Origin: Bacteroidales bacterium UBA6366
GTDB lineage: Bacteria > Bacteroidota > Bacteroidia > Bacteroidales > UBA932
Direction: 5' to 3'
Length of the DNA stretch: 18,990 nucleotides
NCBI GenBank assembly: GCA_002438845.1
Contig: DJRG01000019.1
Span: forward strand, 1-18,990
A program made the position numbers and the translations under genes. The notes beneath the pieces were generated by a model, which saw only the letters and a program-made list of their open reading frames with translations, ran no database searches and was not told the origin of the DNA. Below are positions 1 through 9,100 of the stretch, in pieces (the first letter of the stretch is position 1; each line of letters starts with the position of its first letter).

Positions 1-1351
1 ATTGTATTTTATAGTTTCCTTGGTAGATGTCGAGTAACGCATTGTTCATCAATGCTGTGTATTTTGATTGGAGCAGTTGTACACGTGCGTTCAGAAGGTT
101 GTTCCGGGCTGTGATAAGCTCCACTGTGTTCTTCATTCCGACGTTGAACTGCTCGGCAGTGAGTTCATAGCTCTGCTCTGCGTACTTAGCTTGTTCTTTG
201 GCGGAAGTGTACTTGGACTGGGCAGAGACCGCTTCAAGATAGGTGTCTTCGACCTCCTTTAGCAGGGCCTTTTCCACACTCATTTGCTCCAGTCTGATGT
301 TGTCGGCCTCAATCTTGGCCTTATTGACGGCTGTCTTGGCCTTTCTGCCTTGAAGAATCGGAATCTGAAGGCTGAGGCCGATGCTCTCGTTGAAATTCCT
401 CTCCAGCTGGCTGCCGAAGGATCCGTTGACTCCGGAAACGTTTGTTGTCCCGATGCTTGCCGTTGCTGAGAGGGTCGGCGAATATGCCGACTTTGCCTGT
501 CTGATGCTTAAATCAGCCGCCTGGACGTTCAGCCCGGCTTTCTTTATCTCCGGCATAGATTCAAGTGCGTTTGCGTAGACTTCCGCCTTGTCTGGTAGCA
601 GCCTCAAGATTCCGGATTCGTCATCGGTCGGCTCTTCAAGCTCAATCTCATCGCTGACCCCGAGTTCCAGAAGTTGCTTGAGTTGCAGCTTGTAGTTGTC
701 CAAAGTAGCCTTGGTGGATGTGATTTGATAAAGGTCGCTAGCGTGCTGGCTTTCCAATTGAGCCACATCGACCTTGCTGAGTTCTCCGGCGTTCTTGAGT
801 TCGACCGCCCTGTCAAGCTGAGCTTTCGATGCCTCGGCAGTGCTTTCGCTGACCTTTACGGCCTCTCCAGCGTAGAGGCACTGCATGTAAGCTTTTACGA
901 TCGAGATAACGACATCGTTCGTATTTTCTTCCACTGACAACGAATCAGCCGAGTTCTGCAATCTGCTTTGCTTCAACGCTGTGCGAAGGCTGCCTCCGCT
1001 AAACAGAGTGATCCCCGCATTTAGTCCATAGTTTCCGGACCAGCTTGTGCCCTTTGACGTACTGTAGACATCAGACCCGACGACCGTGCTGTTCCCGCTT
1101 TCGGAAAACGGCCGGTTGGTGATTCCTTGACTGGCAGAGGCATTGAGAGACGGGAACATGGCGGCCTTGGCCTGGTACGTGTCTTCAAGTCCGGCCAAGT
1201 GAGCGTTCCTGCTCTGACGCAAGGCTATGTTGTTCTCCACGGCGTAGTCGATGCATTCCTGCAACGTCCATTTTTTTGTCTGCGCTCCGGCGGTCATACA
1301 GAAGACCGTCAGGGCTGAGATAATGATGATTACGTCTTTTTTCATATTCAT
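1..1351 (-). CDS. TolC-family outer-membrane efflux protein (3' end cut by window edge)
   Basis: The minus-strand frame from the ATG at 1351 is open to the window edge (450 codons) with no stop. It starts with a signal peptide: two lysines, a hydrophobic run, and TAGAQ as the probable cleavage region. The body matches the TolC/outer-membrane efflux family: an early LQECIDYAVENN motif, NAGITLFSGG after the first strand region, long heptad-rich helices (for example AQLDRAVELKNAGELSKVDV), and a second half that repeats the pattern (GLSLQIPILQGRK, then EQFNVGMKNTVELI). The last visible residues, LLDIYQGNYKIQ, resemble the usual C-terminal end, so only a few codons are probably missing. TolC proteins form trimeric channels through the outer membrane and work with a membrane-fusion protein and an inner-membrane pump; such partners would lie beyond the left edge. 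A second ATG at 1345 is a possible start. A promoter-like element lies just upstream at 1373-1403. Confidence 0.9.
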   Translation of the reverse strand, partial: MNMKKDVIIIISALTVFCMTAGAQTKKWTLQECIDYAVENNIALRQSRNAHLAGLEDTYQAKAAMFPSLNASASQGITNRPFSESGNSTVVGSDVYSTSKGTSWSGNYGLNAGITLFSGGSLRTALKQSRLQNSADSLSVEENTNDVVISIVKAYMQCLYAGEAVKVSESTAEASKAQLDRAVELKNAGELSKVDVAQLESQHASDLYQITSTKATLDNYKLQLKQLLELGVSDEIELEEPTDDESGILRLLPDKAEVYANALESMPEIKKAGLNVQAADLSIRQAKSAYSPTLSATASIGTTNVSGVNGSFGSQLERNFNESIGLSLQIPILQGRKAKTAVNKAKIEADNIRLEQMSVEKALLKEVEDTYLEAVSAQSKYTSAKEQAKYAEQSYELTAEQFNVGMKNTVELITARNNLLNARVQLLQSKYTALMNNALLDIYQGNYKIQ

Positions 1352-1372
1352 TGATGATCAAAAAAACGGTGG

Positions 1373-1403
1373 CGAATGTAATAGTGCTGTGGGTTGTATT
1401 CAA
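1373..1403 (-). promoter_or_regulatory. Putative Bacteroidota-type promoter for the TolC gene
   Basis: On the minus strand, TTG (1403-1401) is followed after exactly 20 bases by TACATTCG (1380-1373), one mismatch from the Bacteroidota -7 consensus TAnnTTTG. This places a start of transcription near 1367, about 16 nt before the ATG at 1351. It was found by eye from the known consensus; the mismatch keeps confidence moderate. Confidence 0.4.
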
Positions 1404-1444
1404 CTGAAATCGACGAACACCCGTATTTCATCGACGAAAATGAT

Positions 1445-1452
1445 TATATTTG
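1445..1452 (+). promoter_or_regulatory. Putative -7 element for the GH78 gene
   Basis: TATATTTG is a perfect match to the Bacteroidota -7 element TAnnTTTG on the plus strand. Transcription would start near 1459 and leave a leader of about 90 nt before the ATG at 1550. No TTG lies 19-21 nt upstream, so the -33 half is missing or weak; an activator could compensate, as is common for sugar-degradation genes. Confidence 0.4.
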
Positions 1453-1549
1453 TCATTCGGCCATGACGTTTGGCGCCATTCCTAAAGGTCAAGGCTATTT
1501 GATTTGCTGGTCATGCCGGCCACATAACACGGGAACAGTAACAAAGTAT

Positions 1550-3799
1550 ATGACAATGAAAGTTTCAAATCTCATCAGGAAGGCTGCCGTCACGGCGGCC
1601 TTGACTCTCGCCGCGTCCTCATTTGCCGGCGCGGAGTCACGTTCCGACTGGAAAGCCCATTGGATCTCTCATCCTTGGGTTCAGAGCACCACCAACACCT
1701 GGATTTCCTACCGTAAGGAAGTCAATGTCACCAAACGTCCGGACAAACTTGTCGCAAAAATCGCTGTTGACTCAAAGTACTGGATGTGGATCAATGGTGA
1801 ACTTGCTGTCTTCGAGGGAGGACTCAAGCGCGGACCCTTCCCGAACGGAACCTATTATGACAAGGTGGACATCGCTCCTTTCCTGAAGGAAGGAAACAAC
1901 ACGATCGCCATTCTGCTCTGGCATTTCGGCAAGCAGGGATTCAGCCACAACAGCAGTGGCCAGGCCGCATTGATCTTTGAGGCCATCTCTCCGGAACTGA
2001 AGATCCTTTCAGACAAATCATGGCTCTGCATCCCTAATCCGGCTTACGGCAGCACTGACGCACCACATCCGAACTATCGGCTGCCGGAAAGCAACATCCG
2101 CTTCGATGCGCGCAAGGACCTTCAGGGATGGAATATGCCTGGATTTGACTACGGCCGCAAAATGCATTGGGCTGACAATGTTGACGAAATGGCCTGGCCG
2201 GCGATGGGCGAACTTGTGGAGCGTCCGATCCCGATGTGGAAGGACTATGGGCTTAAGGAATATGTCTCCGTCCGTCAATCCAACGACACAGTCTATTGCA
2301 AACTGCCTTACAACGCCCAGATCACGCCTTATCTCAAGGTCGAGGCCAATGGGGGAGAGATGGTCAGGATCATGACCGACAACTATCGCGGCGGCAGCGA
2401 GAACAATGTGCGCGCCGAGTACATTACCCGTGGCGGCGTTCAGGAATATGAGAACCTCGGCTGGATGAACGGTCATGAGGTCTGGTACATCGTGCCTTCC
2501 GGAGTAAAGATTCTTGACCTTAAGTACCGTGAGACCGGCTACGACACAGAGTTTTCCGGCTCGTTCGAGTGCGAGGACCCGTTCCTCAACGAACTTTGGA
2601 AACGCTCGGCCAGAACTCTTTACATCACCATGCGCGACACCTACATGGATTGCCCGGACCGTGAGCGCGCCCAGTGGTGGGGAGATGAGGTGAACGAGTT
2701 GGGAGAGGCATTCTACGCCTTGTCTCCGTCTGGTCAATTGCTGGCCAGAAAGGGGATCCTTGAACTGGTTAACTGGCAGGAGGCCAACGGAGTGCTTTAC
2801 TCTCCTGTGCCTGCCGGCAACAGAGTGATCGAACTCCCGCTCCAGATGCTCGCTTCCGTGGGCTGGTACGGATTCCACACTCAGTACTGGTTCAGCGGCG
2901 ACAGCAGTTTCGTGGCGGAAGTCTATCCTAAGGTCGAGCGTTATCTGTTCAGATGCGGTCTCTGGAGGTTCCAGGACAATGGACTTCTGAAAGTCCGTCC
3001 AGGAGATTGGAACTGGGGCGACTGGGGCGATGACATCGACACGGAAGTCTTGACGAACTGCTGGTATTATCTGGCCCTCAAATCACAAAAGGAATTCGCC
3101 CGCATTCTCGGCAATGAGAAGGATGTAGAGACGATTGAGGCTTTGATGAAACGAATATCCGACAGTTTCGACGCATACTATTGGACTGGTTCCGCCTATC
3201 GTGATCCGAACTACAAGAAGCAGACAGACGACCGCGCCCAGGCTATGGCCATTGTTTCCGGACTCGCCTCTGCTGACAGGTATCCGGTTCTGTTCGAGAC
3301 CCTTAAGAAGGAGTATCACGCCAGCCCTTACATGGAGAAATACGTTCTTGAGGCTCTCTTCAAGATGGGACACGCAGATTTCGCCATAGAAAGGATGAAA
3401 TCCCGTTACGCCAAGATGCTCAAGTACGACTACACAACCCTGTTCGAGGGCTGGGGAATCGGCAGCGAGGGCTTCGGCGGCGGTACGATCAACCATGCGT
3501 GGAGCGGCGGACCGCTGACGATTCTGAGCCAGAAACTCTGCGGAATCGAGCCTACATCACCGGGTTTCAAGACTTTCGAGGTCAAGCCTCAGATGGGGTC
3601 TTTGAAGACTGCTTCCGCCTCTCTTGAGACTCATTTCGGAATGATTAGAGTAACGCTCAGCAGAAAGTCCGCCAAGTCACATGTAGCCTCGCTTACGATC
3701 GAGGTCCCGGAAGGTACCACCGCCACAGTGACGGCCTCAAACGGAAAGCCGAAGACAATGTCTGCGGGGAAATATTCATTGAAGATCAAGGTTGACTGA
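1550..3799 (+). CDS. GH78 family alpha-L-rhamnosidase-like glycoside hydrolase, secreted
   Basis: A 749-residue protein. The reading frame is open from further upstream, but the ATG at 1550 (or 1556) begins a good signal peptide (MTMKVSNLIRKAAVTAALTL, cut near FAGAES), and the -7 element at 1445 lies upstream of it. The mature N terminus WKAHWISHPW is typical of GH78 proteins. An accessory beta domain region follows (RFDARKDLQGW). The catalytic (alpha/alpha)6 part holds DCPDRERAQWWGDE at residues 367-380; by family analogy Glu372 is the general acid. TTLFEGWG with Glu633 is the likely general base, followed by NHAWSGGP and the C-terminal beta domain (GIEPTSPGFKTFEVKP). The family cleaves alpha-L-rhamnose from plant or bacterial glycans; the exact substrate is unknown. 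The catalytic motif is one residue shorter than the common DCPQRDERxGWxGD form. No SusC/SusD pair is visible nearby. Confidence 0.85.
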   Translation: MTMKVSNLIRKAAVTAALTLAASSFAGAESRSDWKAHWISHPWVQSTTNTWISYRKEVNVTKRPDKLVAKIAVDSKYWMWINGELAVFEGGLKRGPFPNGTYYDKVDIAPFLKEGNNTIAILLWHFGKQGFSHNSSGQAALIFEAISPELKILSDKSWLCIPNPAYGSTDAPHPNYRLPESNIRFDARKDLQGWNMPGFDYGRKMHWADNVDEMAWPAMGELVERPIPMWKDYGLKEYVSVRQSNDTVYCKLPYNAQITPYLKVEANGGEMVRIMTDNYRGGSENNVRAEYITRGGVQEYENLGWMNGHEVWYIVPSGVKILDLKYRETGYDTEFSGSFECEDPFLNELWKRSARTLYITMRDTYMDCPDRERAQWWGDEVNELGEAFYALSPSGQLLARKGILELVNWQEANGVLYSPVPAGNRVIELPLQMLASVGWYGFHTQYWFSGDSSFVAEVYPKVERYLFRCGLWRFQDNGLLKVRPGDWNWGDWGDDIDTEVLTNCWYYLALKSQKEFARILGNEKDVETIEALMKRISDSFDAYYWTGSAYRDPNYKKQTDDRAQAMAIVSGLASADRYPVLFETLKKEYHASPYMEKYVLEALFKMGHADFAIERMKSRYAKMLKYDYTTLFEGWGIGSEGFGGGTINHAWSGGPLTILSQKLCGIEPTSPGFKTFEVKPQMGSLKTASASLETHFGMIRVTLSRKSAKSHVASLTIEVPEGTTATVTASNGKPKTMSAGKYSLKIKVD

Positions 3800-3819
3800 T
3801 GTCAGCACATCATTAATTT

Positions 3820-3859
3820 GATGCGGCCGTTGGCGATGACGCTTGCGGCCGCATCTTTT
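3820..3859 (+). terminator. Hairpin terminator after GH78, between convergent genes
   Basis: GATGCGGCC (3820-3828) pairs with GGCCGCATC (3847-3855), and a further G-C and G-T pair extend the stem inward. TTTT follows at 3856-3859. It begins 20 nt after the GH78 stop. Only the plus strand has a T run, so it mainly serves GH78. It also lies within 45 nt of the end of the convergent Omp28-like gene and may stop both transcripts. Confidence 0.75.
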
Positions 3860-3860
3860 A

Positions 3861-4658
3861 TCAATGCAGGCTTTTGGTCGCATTGTTGACGAGGAATATT
3901 CCTTTGTCATTCTCCTTGAGGACGGCCACGGTCCAATAGCAGCCGTCAGCTCCATCGTAGGATGCGGAAATATTCAGACTTACCGTCGTCCCTTCCGATA
4001 GGGTCTCGCCGCCGTCATCGGCAAACAAATGGTCACCGTCCGGGGATGTTGCCAATGCTCTTACCACATTGTTGAAGGTGTAGTCGGAGCCTTGCCCGAC
4101 TTGGAAGCCCTTGATACCGTTCTGCATCAAGGCGGCGAAGATTCTATACTTTCCGCTTTCAGCGATCTTCACGGTCACTTTAGCATTAGACGGGGAGTTG
4201 GCGTCTGGAGTTATGGTTATTGAGCACGGTTTCTTTACGGATTCCAAATGTCTGCTGACGGCCTCGTATAGAATGTCCTCGTTGTTGCCGAACACTGTAG
4301 GTTCGTAGTTGACGATGGCTGAAGGAAAACTTTTGACAGAGAACTGTTTGCAGAAATCACTCTCGAATCCGACGCTGAAATTGTCGCCTTTGTGGACGCT
4401 GACCGTTACAAGCCGCCCGGAAAGCCTTTCGTTTATCTTGTTCAGACTCATGGACATGTTCGGACAGTAGGTGCACCATGTTCCGGTGAAATAGAAGACA
4501 AGGGCACAGTTCTCAACGCTTTCCGGTTCCGGTTTCGGCTCTGGTTCGGGAGCCTTCTGATATTCTTCCCAATCAGAATGAATTCCTTGGCATGAGACTA
4601 TCGCAAGCGGTAAAACCAATGCTACTGCGCAAATTATCAATGAATATATTCGTTTCAT
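3861..4658 (-). CDS. Omp28-like thioredoxin-fold lipoprotein
   Basis: A 265-residue protein. The start at 4658 was chosen because a signal peptide begins there (MKRIYSLIICAVALVLPLAI) and its ATG overlaps the stop codon of the upstream barrel gene by one base (TGATG), which suggests translational coupling. The 19 residues open upstream of it carry no signal. The lipid-modified cysteine is probably Cys23 (AIVSC). A Pro/Glu-rich linker (37-46) is followed by a thioredoxin-like motif FTGTWCTYCPN with the CxxC pair Cys62/Cys65, then a SFPSAIV strand carrying the likely cis-proline. The C-terminal half (KYRIFAALMQNGIKGFQVG onwards) resembles Omp28-family proteins and the end of the 827-residue LRR protein in the same cluster. 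The role is unproven; disulfide exchange at the outer membrane or support of a neighbouring barrel are possibilities. Last gene of the seven-gene cluster. Confidence 0.8.
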   Translation of the reverse strand: MKRIYSLIICAVALVLPLAIVSCQGIHSDWEEYQKAPEPEPKPEPESVENCALVFYFTGTWCTYCPNMSMSLNKINERLSGRLVTVSVHKGDNFSVGFESDFCKQFSVKSFPSAIVNYEPTVFGNNEDILYEAVSRHLESVKKPCSITITPDANSPSNAKVTVKIAESGKYRIFAALMQNGIKGFQVGQGSDYTFNNVVRALATSPDGDHLFADDGGETLSEGTTVSLNISASYDGADGCYWTVAVLKENDKGIFLVNNATKSLH

Positions 4659-6190
4659 CAGAAAACAATTGAGATTGAAAGGCTTCCACCCGTGTATCCT
4701 GGCTGCCAGCGGCATACTCCTCCTGAGCAGACCATTCCCTTGCGGTTCCTGCCGAATGACGCGCTGATCCGGTAGTGGCCACGGCTGTAGCCGGCGCCGG
4801 CTTGATAGTAGTGAATTTTACTGGATCCGTGATTGTACATGTCCTTGGCGAACAGTGACCATCCTTTTGTGAAATAAGTTTCAAGCAGGGCGGCGCACCA
4901 GTCCCTTTCGGATTCCGCGCTGTAGAGGTATTGAAGTTCCCCTCGCATGGAAAACCTGTCCGAGAAGCGGTAAGTCACATCGGCGACAACCGTGTTCCGG
5001 ACCTCGGTCATCCTGTGTACCCCGTGGGACGGGGAGTTTTCCTGAATGTTCAGAAACAGCACGGACTTCAGACGGCGGTTCCACTTACGCTCGTACTTGA
5101 CACTGAGGTCTCTGAAAATCAGCGCCCTTTTGCCGAGTTCGTGGTACATTTCCAGACTGTGCGCCTCGCTGTAGTTGAAGTGAAACCTGTCCTTTTTGCC
5201 GGCTTTGTAGAGCAGGTCAACTTGCCATGCGTCCTCTCCGTCAGAGTTCGGGTAGTACGGCTCCAGAGCGCAGAGCATGTAGGTGTGCTGAAGGGAAAGG
5301 GCAGGGATGTAGTTCAGGGTGTTTGAAATGAACGTCTCGTTGGTTCTGAAGGCCTTGTTGCTCATGTTCTGGAGATGTCTGAACGATGCCACGGCACTTA
5401 TTCCGCCGATGGACAGTCCGCTCTCAAGCGACAGAGCGTCCCCCTGGTGAAGATTCTCCACTCCGCTTACCGAAAAGTCATGCCAGTCCTTCTGCTTTCC
5501 GCAATATTCACCTTTGATGTAGAATCCTCCTATGGCGTAGTTCGCCCCTACAGACCATGAGGCGTTGTTCTTCGGCACGTTGACTTTTGTCCAATCCTCC
5601 TCAAGGTAGTAGGGGAGTCTTTTCTCGAACCGCTCCAGAAAGGAGAAATCCAATCCGACGATTCCTCCGAACAGGCTAATCTGCGAGAGGGTGATGTCCG
5701 CGCCAAGAATCTGAGTGTCTGAATATCCTCGCAGATGTCTCGGGAATCCCCAGACGAGTTTTGCGCCAAGTCGTTCTTTTGAATATTCCATCCTCGCCCC
5801 TCCGACAGAATTGTTCATTCCCAGCGCCCTGTCCTCCCACGAGCGGAACAGAAGTCCGGAACCGAACTGATCGTACCAGTCGCCGAGGGTGACGTTGAAG
5901 TCCTTGGCGTTGTAGCGGATGAATTTCTCTGGCATGCAGAATCCTTTGTTGGCCTCGTCGTAGCCCAGAAGCGGCTGAGGATGCCACTCTGCCTGCACTC
6001 CGGCCTGAAAATGCTTCCCGGACCAGTCCAACTTGAGGTAGTTGTTGGAACCGTAGTCTTCCCTGTCCGTGTACCAGACATCGTTTGACTCAAAGCTCCA
6101 GTGCCAGGAACTCTTGTCCTGAGCACTGGAGATTGAACTTAGTCCCAGCGCAAGCGCCAGGAGCGTGAATATTCTTGACTTTGGCATCAT
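4658..6190 (-). CDS. Predicted outer-membrane beta-barrel, DUF6029-like
   Basis: A 510-residue protein with an N-terminal signal peptide (cut near SISSAQ). The mature chain has the alternating hydrophobic/aromatic pattern of an outer-membrane barrel, with segments such as GDWYDQFGSGLLFRSWEDRA, GANYAIGGFYIKGEY and FSMRGELQYLY, and ends in a C-terminal phenylalanine (SLSISIVF), as barrel proteins do. Length and the sequence around SVKYERKWNRRLKSVLFLNIQ match my recollection of the Bacteroidota family DUF6029, whose function is unknown. The start ATG overlaps the stop of the upstream metallopeptidase gene by four bases (ATGA), and its own stop overlaps the start of the Omp28-like gene, so the three are probably made in linked amounts. 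Two cysteines near the C terminus (CSGGVC) could form a disulfide. It may be a channel or anchor for the surface lipoproteins of the cluster (inference). Confidence 0.75.
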   Translation of the reverse strand: MMPKSRIFTLLALALGLSSISSAQDKSSWHWSFESNDVWYTDREDYGSNNYLKLDWSGKHFQAGVQAEWHPQPLLGYDEANKGFCMPEKFIRYNAKDFNVTLGDWYDQFGSGLLFRSWEDRALGMNNSVGGARMEYSKERLGAKLVWGFPRHLRGYSDTQILGADITLSQISLFGGIVGLDFSFLERFEKRLPYYLEEDWTKVNVPKNNASWSVGANYAIGGFYIKGEYCGKQKDWHDFSVSGVENLHQGDALSLESGLSIGGISAVASFRHLQNMSNKAFRTNETFISNTLNYIPALSLQHTYMLCALEPYYPNSDGEDAWQVDLLYKAGKKDRFHFNYSEAHSLEMYHELGKRALIFRDLSVKYERKWNRRLKSVLFLNIQENSPSHGVHRMTEVRNTVVADVTYRFSDRFSMRGELQYLYSAESERDWCAALLETYFTKGWSLFAKDMYNHGSSKIHYYQAGAGYSRGHYRISASFGRNRKGMVCSGGVCRWQPGYTGGSLSISIVF

Positions 6191-9100
6191 TCGTCAACCA
6201 TAACCATCACCGGTGGGGCGAGCGGGATGAAGTTGGCCTCGTCAACGGCCGCACTTTGCGCGGCGGCCCTCGTGACAGCCTCGGCGCTTCTTGCCGGAGC
6301 GTCGAACTTCACGAATGTCTCATAGTCGAATTTCCATGCGTCGCCTTCGGAGAACTTCATGATCTTCTTGTAGATGGCCTCTCTGGACGGAGCGTTGAAT
6401 CCTCCGGTGTTGTGGCGCATTATGCTGTAATCGGTAGGCCTGTAGACTCCATAGACGTAGGTATAGCCGCCTTCATAGACTCCCACCTTTCCTGAATATC
6501 TCGAGTCTGAGATGAATTTCGACCATGCGATTTTCTCCGGGTCTGATGTCAGGTCGACGTTCTCGTAGAATCCGTAGGAGAGTAATTTCCACATTTTGAG
6601 TTCAGTGATCCTGTCAGCCGGAATCGTACCCTGTGATGTGTAGAAGTACTCATCCGCCAGTTTTCCGAATCCGTGGCCGCAGCCCTCATGCCGTAGCGTC
6701 TGGGCGTAGTCGGTCTCGTTGCGGCAGAGAGGAACGTAGCAGATAGCCTGGTTGTTGCTGTACATCCAACATGTTCCGGCGTACTTAGCCTTGTTGATAA
6801 TCACGAAGACGATTGTCTTAGTAAGGTCAACGGACGGAATATATTTCTTGACAAAACTGAATACGGCTTCATCTTCGCCGCCGATGTTGGTACCCTGTCC
6901 AAACTCCGCGGAGAACTTAGTGTCACCACCTTCCTGCGTGATTATCCCGTTTTTCGAGACGGAGCCGATCCTGTAGATGTTGAACCTGTCCTTCGTGCTC
7001 TTGAACGGCTCCTCGGTGAAGAACGCCTCCTTGCCGAGCTCGACATATTTGTTGAAAAGTTCCTGGTCCTTGTCGGCGAAAGCGTCTCCGACGAACACCA
7101 CGTCAATTCCCTTGCCGACGGTTGCCGAGTGGATCTTTGTCACCTTCCCGTCCTGGCTGTAGTCAGAGGAAGTGTAGGTTTGGATTCCCTGCTTGACCGT
7201 CACAGTCAGAAGCGAATTGTTGACATTCTTGAATATGATTTCGCCGCTTCTGGCTGAGGAAGTCGTGTTCGCTCCCACCGTGAATGTGTATGTTCCGGAG
7301 TTCTCTGACTTCTTGCTGATCCATTCCGGCTGCGAGTCGATCGAATACTCCATGTTAGCCGTCACGGTCATCGTGATGTCCTGCTCGTTGCCGTCGATGT
7401 CGAACAGCGTCGGTGTGACGGAGAACACCTCATCCTCACCCGGTTCGGAGCCGACGATGAACTTTGTAGTATATGGAATATTCTTGTCCTTTAACCCATC
7501 AATCTGTCCATAGAATATATACATGGTGTTTAATGGATTGTTATTACAATATAATTTCTCCAACGCTTTTAATTTGGAAATGTCGAGAGTTTTGATGTTG
7601 TTATAAGCACAATTCAACTCCTTAAGTTCAGGGCAGTTTTTCAGTTCGATTGATGTGAGATCATTTGATTGTAATTCCAACCCAACTAACTTACTGTTAT
7701 TCGTTAGATCTAACTTTGTCAGATTATTGTTGTAAATTGATAACATTTGCAGTGCGGGATTATGGCTTATGTCAATTACAGAAATTGAGTTTCTACCACA
7801 CGCCAGCCTTGTAATTTCCGGGTTCTTTGAGATGTCTATTGAGGACAACATACAATTGAAAACATACAGTTCCTTTAAATGATGGATCCTGCTTACATCA
7901 ATGGTACTCAAATAATTATTGTTCTCCAAAGAAATATGTTCCAGTAATGTGTTGGCACTTAAATCAATGGATGATAACCTGTTGGTGGAGACATCAAGGT
8001 GTGTTAGATTAGTATTATTGCTAATGTCAATTGAGGTGATCCGGTTAAGGTTGCATACCATATTATTAAGTAAGATGTTGTTGCTTATGTCAATTGATTC
8101 AAAATAGTTGCCTTGGATCCAAAGTGACTCTAATAATAGATTGTTTGTCACATCAAGGGTAGAAAGTTGATTGAAGTCGCACATTAATGTCTTTAGATTT
8201 GTGTTTTTTGCCACATCCAGACTTTTTAGTAATCCTTTGTAATCATACCTCCCTTTGGAACTGTTCCATTTAAATGAACCTTTGCAACTTAGATAAGACA
8301 AATTAGGCATGTGTTCAATTCCAACAAGCGAGGTAATGGAATCTGTACGAACATCAATGTGTCTGACAGACAGTGCTTCATCGAAACTTATCTCTCCATC
8401 CTTGTCTTTGTCGAAATTATCGACCATGTAGGCCTTGAAGTTGGTGTCCTCAAATATTATGTTCTTGTTGCCATCGTTAATCCTGCACTCGAACGGAGTG
8501 ATCCGGTAGAGTTCCGAGCGTTTGAGGGTGACATCTGTCTCAATCTTCTTTTGTACTTTCCCTTTGTCTGTGTCAATTATTAGAGTGAATCCGTCGGTGT
8601 ACTTTTGTGCCGGAACGACAATGAAGAATTCCGTAACACTACTGGACAACGGGACGGCAGGGCATACGAGTTTCACATACGAATTACCTTCTTCTGATAC
8701 GACAAGATATGGGGACTCTGGATCCGCATTTATGGTTGCATTTCCAGAAACCTTTATTTTGCTGTTGTTTGTCGAGAAACGGATATGGTTTACCGTCAGG
8801 CTGCCTGTCATGGAAATCTTAAGTACCGAGCAAAGGTTCTTGAATTTCAGAGTGTTTTCTCCACTGGTCGCCACCATAGGGTAGGCTCCGTCTGGAATGT
8901 TGCCAACTTTGTAGAACTGCTCATATGGCAAGGTCACGGAGATACTTGACCCATTGATACTTTCGCAAATCGAGTACGGATACACGGCGATTTTCTTTCC
9001 GGAAGGTATTGTTCCGGTGAACTCCCCGGAATTTGTTCCGGCTCCACCAGTCAACTTGAACTCTGATGGATTTGGACTACCGGCGAACACACCGATGGCG

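Noticed and set aside
1394..1549. N-terminal extension of the GH78 frame by 52 codons
   Set aside because: It would bury the signal peptide starting at 1550, and the -7 element at 1445-1452 lies inside it.
2018..2878. Minus-strand open frame of 286 codons inside the GH78 gene
   Set aside because: Antisense shadow of a well-recognised enzyme gene; no family resemblance and no promoter.
4659..4715. N-terminal extension of the Omp28-like frame by 19 codons
   Set aside because: The ATG at 4658 starts a lipoprotein signal and overlaps the upstream stop; the extension would sit inside the barrel gene.
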